Origin: Cocleimonas sp.
GTDB lineage: Bacteria > Pseudomonadota > Gammaproteobacteria > Thiotrichales > Thiotrichaceae
Assembly (NCBI GenBank): GCA_021647365.1
Contig: JAKIUW010000001.1
Span: forward strand, 62,001-126,000
Direction of reading: 5' to 3'
DNA length: 64,000 bases
In this document: positions 61,291 through 64,000 of the stretch, one piece after another
Position numbering within the stretch: position 1 is the first letter of the stretch
Layout of the letters: each line of letters starts with the position of its first letter
The notes under the pieces: model-generated
Databases searched by the model: none
What the model saw: the letters and a program-made list of their open reading frames with translations, nothing else
Told to the model about the DNA's origin: nothing
Position numbers and translations under genes: made by a program

Positions 61291-61365
61291 TTTTTACTTT
61301 AGCCGAGTTAATTTAGACACGCATCAAAATATACACGTTTATCCATCATTTACTGATTATAAAAA

Positions 61366-62562
61366 ATGGTAGAAATATTATTACTGTTATTGCCACTAGC
61401 ATTCTTTGCTGGTTGGCGAGCTTCTCGAAAAAAATTAATACGAAATCAAAAGAAGCAACAGCAACTCTCTGGACACTTTGTTAAAGGTGTCAATTTCCTT
61501 TTAAGTGAAGAGCCTGATAAAGCTCTTGAGGTTTTCCTTAATTACCCTGATATTGACGAATATACAGCTGAAACTTTTCAATTACTCGGCGACTCGTTCC
61601 GTAATCGCGGTGAGGTTGAACGTGCTTTACGCGTGCATCAAAACCTCATCGCCAGAACGAATCTAAATTCAAAACAAAAACAAAAAGCCATGTTTTCATT
61701 AGGGGAGGACTTTTATGCAGCAGGGATGTTAGATAGAGCAGAAGGTGTTTTTCAAGAATTATTAAAGAACAACCAATCCAATAAACACATTACAAAAGCT
61801 GCTGTTTGCTCTTCATTGCGCACTATTTATGAGCAAACACAAGAATGGCAAAAAGCTATAGATGCTACCGATTGCTATAAAAAATCAAATAAGAAAAAAG
61901 AGGGTTCAAGTACCGCTACCGCCTTAAACAGCAAATCCTTAATTGCACACTATTATTGTGAGCTTGCCGATGGAGCATTACAACAAGGAAAGCTCAATGA
62001 CGTTGATGTGCTAATTGAAAAAGTAAAAGGTGTTTACAAGCAATCGACACGTTTAATGACTTTACAAGGGGATATCGAGTTTCACCAAAAAAGATTCAAG
62101 CTTGCACTGAATAAATACCTTATTGCCATTAAAAGTGATAGTCGTTTGTTGAGTATGCTATTTGAAAATCTTGAAGAGTCTGCGCTAGCAATCAATGATA
62201 TTGAATCATTACAAACACAATTATTATCCCTGTATAAAAAGAAAAAAGATAAAACTGTTTATGAAAAATTACTTATTTTGGCTAAAAAATATGGTAGTTC
62301 GAAGGCAATTGATGAGCTAGTTGAAAAAGAGCTACCCAAAGAAAAACTGAATATTGAATCAATTTTTAATACTTCGGAATATATAAAGTCTCATAGTGAA
62401 AATATTGATGCAGAAAAAGGTTTAGAATTAGTCACGCAATCACTGTCGAATTATTTGCAAGGAGTGCCTGCTTTTCGTTGTGAGCATTGTGGTTATAAAA
62501 TGCATGATTATTTGTGGCGTTGCCCAGCATGCCAAGAGTGGGATACTATTGATCACGCTTAA
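61366..62562 (+). CDS. lapB: lipopolysaccharide assembly protein LapB (YciM)
   Basis: Inner-membrane-anchored TPR protein that controls LpxC and LPS synthesis. 398 residues: short membrane helix at the N-terminus (ILLLLLPLAFFAGW), TPR-like repeats through the middle, and a C-terminal rubredoxin-like metal site with CEHCGYK and CPAC. The lapA gene that usually precedes it is absent; only 75 bases separate it from ihfB. Confidence 0.95.
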   Translation: MVEILLLLLPLAFFAGWRASRKKLIRNQKKQQQLSGHFVKGVNFLLSEEPDKALEVFLNYPDIDEYTAETFQLLGDSFRNRGEVERALRVHQNLIARTNLNSKQKQKAMFSLGEDFYAAGMLDRAEGVFQELLKNNQSNKHITKAAVCSSLRTIYEQTQEWQKAIDATDCYKKSNKKKEGSSTATALNSKSLIAHYYCELADGALQQGKLNDVDVLIEKVKGVYKQSTRLMTLQGDIEFHQKRFKLALNKYLIAIKSDSRLLSMLFENLEESALAINDIESLQTQLLSLYKKKKDKTVYEKLLILAKKYGSSKAIDELVEKELPKEKLNIESIFNTSEYIKSHSENIDAEKGLELVTQSLSNYLQGVPAFRCEHCGYKMHDYLWRCPACQEWDTIDHA

Positions 62563-62715
62563 TTTCCGTGCCTACTCATATCACTCCTAATCTTTATCAT
62601 TACTGCGTTGGAAAATCATTACTTGCAGTAGCAAGCTCAAATTTTCCGCCTTGTACTGATAAATATTAGAAGCAATCTGAGCAGACACTGCTCTGTATTT
62701 TAAGGGAACAAAAAC

Positions 62716-63405
62716 ATGTCTAGTAAATTAATTATCGCTTTGGATTATCCAACCGCTGAGCAAGCATTACACTTTGTAAAAAACCTGTCGCCAGAGTGTT
62801 GCAAGCTAAAGGTTGGCTTTGAGTTATTTGTAGCGGCAGGTCCTGATTTTGTGAAGCGGCTTGTTGATCAGGGTTATGATGTTTTTTTGGATCTAAAATT
62901 TCATGATATACCTAACACCGTTGCTTCTGCTTGTCGAAGTGCGGCTAACTTGGGTGTATGGATGATGAACGTTCATGCCAGTGGTAGTGACAAAATGATG
63001 GCCGCTGCTAAGCAGGCTTTGTTGCAAATTGATTCGCCAGCTAAATTGATAGCCGTAACCGTTTTAACCTCGATGGATAAGGAACAATTAGCGTTAAGTA
63101 ATGTGACTTTAGCGCCAGAGGAGCAAGTTAAAAGTCTGGCCCAACTTACACAGAAATCGGGATTGGATGGCGTAGTTTGCTCGGCACAAGAGGCTAAGAT
63201 GCTCAGAGAAACCTTAGGAAAAGACTTCTTGTTAGTTACGCCAGGGATTCGACCACAAGGGGCAGATATTGGAGATCAAAGTCGTGTAATGACTCCAGCC
63301 GCTGCATCAAAAGCGGGTGTTAGCTATATTGTTGTTGGAAGGCCGATTACACAATCAGCTAACCCTTTGGATGTTATTGATCAGATCAATATTGATATGT
63401 CATAG
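62716..63405 (+). CDS. pyrF: orotidine 5'-phosphate decarboxylase PyrF
   Basis: Final step of UMP synthesis. 229 residues with the catalytic DLKFHDIPNTV (Lys and Asp) and the C-terminal phosphate-site region VTPGIRP. The lapB-pyrF pair is conserved. Complete. Confidence 0.97.
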   Translation: MSSKLIIALDYPTAEQALHFVKNLSPECCKLKVGFELFVAAGPDFVKRLVDQGYDVFLDLKFHDIPNTVASACRSAANLGVWMMNVHASGSDKMMAAAKQALLQIDSPAKLIAVTVLTSMDKEQLALSNVTLAPEEQVKSLAQLTQKSGLDGVVCSAQEAKMLRETLGKDFLLVTPGIRPQGADIGDQSRVMTPAAASKAGVSYIVVGRPITQSANPLDVIDQINIDMS

Positions 63406-63430
63406 CGTTCTATTCACACCCATAACATGC

Positions 63431-63457
63431 ATCATGTAAAAGTAGGGGGGTGTGCTT
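63431..63457 (+). repeat. G-run interspersed repeat, single copy
   Basis: ATCATGTAAAAGTA, G-run of 6, TGTGCTT, at the convergent junction of pyrF and mgtE. Confidence 0.9.
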
Positions 63458-63488
63458 CCTGACATTATTTACGCATTTACGTTATACA

Positions 63489-64000
63489 CTAAATCAGTGA
63501 ACGAATGTAAGGCAATAACATTGCAGCAAGGCCAAGCACAGCCATATAACCAACAATATCAGTAACGGTTGTTAGTAGAACACTGCCTGCTAGCGCAGGA
63601 TCAATATCTAACTTACGCAACACAATTGGTAAAAGTACACCCGCAAGTGGCGCTAAAAGTAGATTGAGTAACATGGCAATTGCCATGACGATACCGATTC
63701 CCGCGTCGTGGAATATAAAATAGGATATTGCAAAAACGACAACGGCCCAAATAACCCCGTTGATGAGTCCAAGTAACAATTCTTTTATTAACAAAGACTT
63801 TGTATTGCTTTTAACGATTTGACCTAAAGCTAAACCACGGATAACCAAAGTGAGAGTTTGACTGCCTGCAATGCCACCCATACTGGGTACAATACTCATC
63901 AATACGGCTAAAGCAATTGCTGCTTCTAAGGTTTCGGTAAATTGTTTTATTACCCATGCCGCTAAAAAAGCGGTGAGTAGATTTGTTCCGAGCCACAGTG
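63489..64000 (-). CDS. mgtE: MgtE-type magnesium transporter, C-terminal part (runs off the window)
   Basis: The open frame continues without a stop to the window edge, encoding LWLGTNLLTAFLAAWVI, then PSMGGIAGSQTLTLVIRGLALG, then LLLAPLAGVLLPIVLRKLDIDPALAGSVLLTT and GYMAVLGLAAMLL. This is the transmembrane, pore-forming domain of MgtE, with the conserved Asp/Pro-rich DPALAGSVLLTTVTD. The cytoplasmic N and CBS domains lie outside the window. Apparent internal starts near 63902 are not real starts. Confidence 0.93.
   Translation of the reverse strand, partial: LWLGTNLLTAFLAAWVIKQFTETLEAAIALAVLMSIVPSMGGIAGSQTLTLVIRGLALGQIVKSNTKSLLIKELLLGLINGVIWAVVVFAISYFIFHDAGIGIVMAIAMLLNLLLAPLAGVLLPIVLRKLDIDPALAGSVLLTTVTDIVGYMAVLGLAAMLLPYIRSLI

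Noticed and set aside
21085..63457. G-quadruplexes at the G-run repeats
   Set aside because: Each copy has one G-run; four separate runs are not available in a single copy.

Overview
The window is chromosomal DNA of a low-to-moderate GC gammaproteobacterium. The evidence is conserved synteny: rpoD followed by the CAU-anticodon tRNA-Ile2 gene, sdhCDAB with sdhE, dusB-fis, accBC-aroQ, lgt-thyA, and cmk-rpsA-ihfB-lapB-pyrF. An Asn/Gly/Trp-rich secreted protein resembling sulfur-globule proteins (57361-58074) hints at a sulfur-oxidising lineage such as Thiotrichales, but this is inference; no rRNA or other marker fixes the genus.

Layout. 1-2285: rpoD and the tRNA gene. 2286-21022: an 18.7-kb integrated element inserted at the 3' end of the tRNA. 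It is bounded by a 48-bp direct repeat (2238-2285 and 20975-21022) and carries identical 22-bp candidate integrase arm sites near both ends. Its left half is a mobility and replication module: tyrosine integrase, small HTH protein, RepA-type initiator with three iterons and an origin-like region, a second Integrase_1-type recombinase, and a divergently controlled small operon with an XRE repressor and paired operators. Its right half (9847-20808) is a defence operon: orphan half-HsdS, type IC hsdM and hsdS, a patatin phospholipase plus CD-NTase pair (a two-gene CBASS), a NYN-domain RNase, hsdR and a YgjP-like metallopeptidase. The CBASS and NYN genes occupy the slot between hsdS and hsdR that the anticodon nuclease gene prrC occupies in the E. 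coli prr locus. This nested defence cassette on a replication-competent integrative element is the most notable system here.

21195-64000 is mostly core chromosome: endonuclease I, a vWA protein divergent from a two-component system with an unusual long sensor, a PL14-like lyase, the succinate dehydrogenase operon with three associated maturation/regulatory genes nearby, zapE, an ArsR-type regulator, trmJ, a di-haem peroxidase, a membrane-anchored histone-H1-like protein with an HhH domain, dusB-fis, acetyl-CoA carboxylase subunits, aroQ, thyA-lgt, a RAYT transposase with its own inverted repeats, trpCD, a Nudix and an aminopeptidase cluster, and the cmk-to-pyrF block. The window ends inside an mgtE-type transporter gene.

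A second striking signal is an interspersed repeat, core ATGTAAAAGTG (or ..ACTAG), then a 4-13 base G-run, then TGTGCTT, in about 23 copies, many as inverted pairs. Every one of the eight convergent gene junctions outside the island has it, while only one of seven divergent junctions does, and no good copy lies in the island. The inverted pairs look like bidirectional terminators or REP/BIME-like elements. Five copies extend into a longer 60-80-bp unit.
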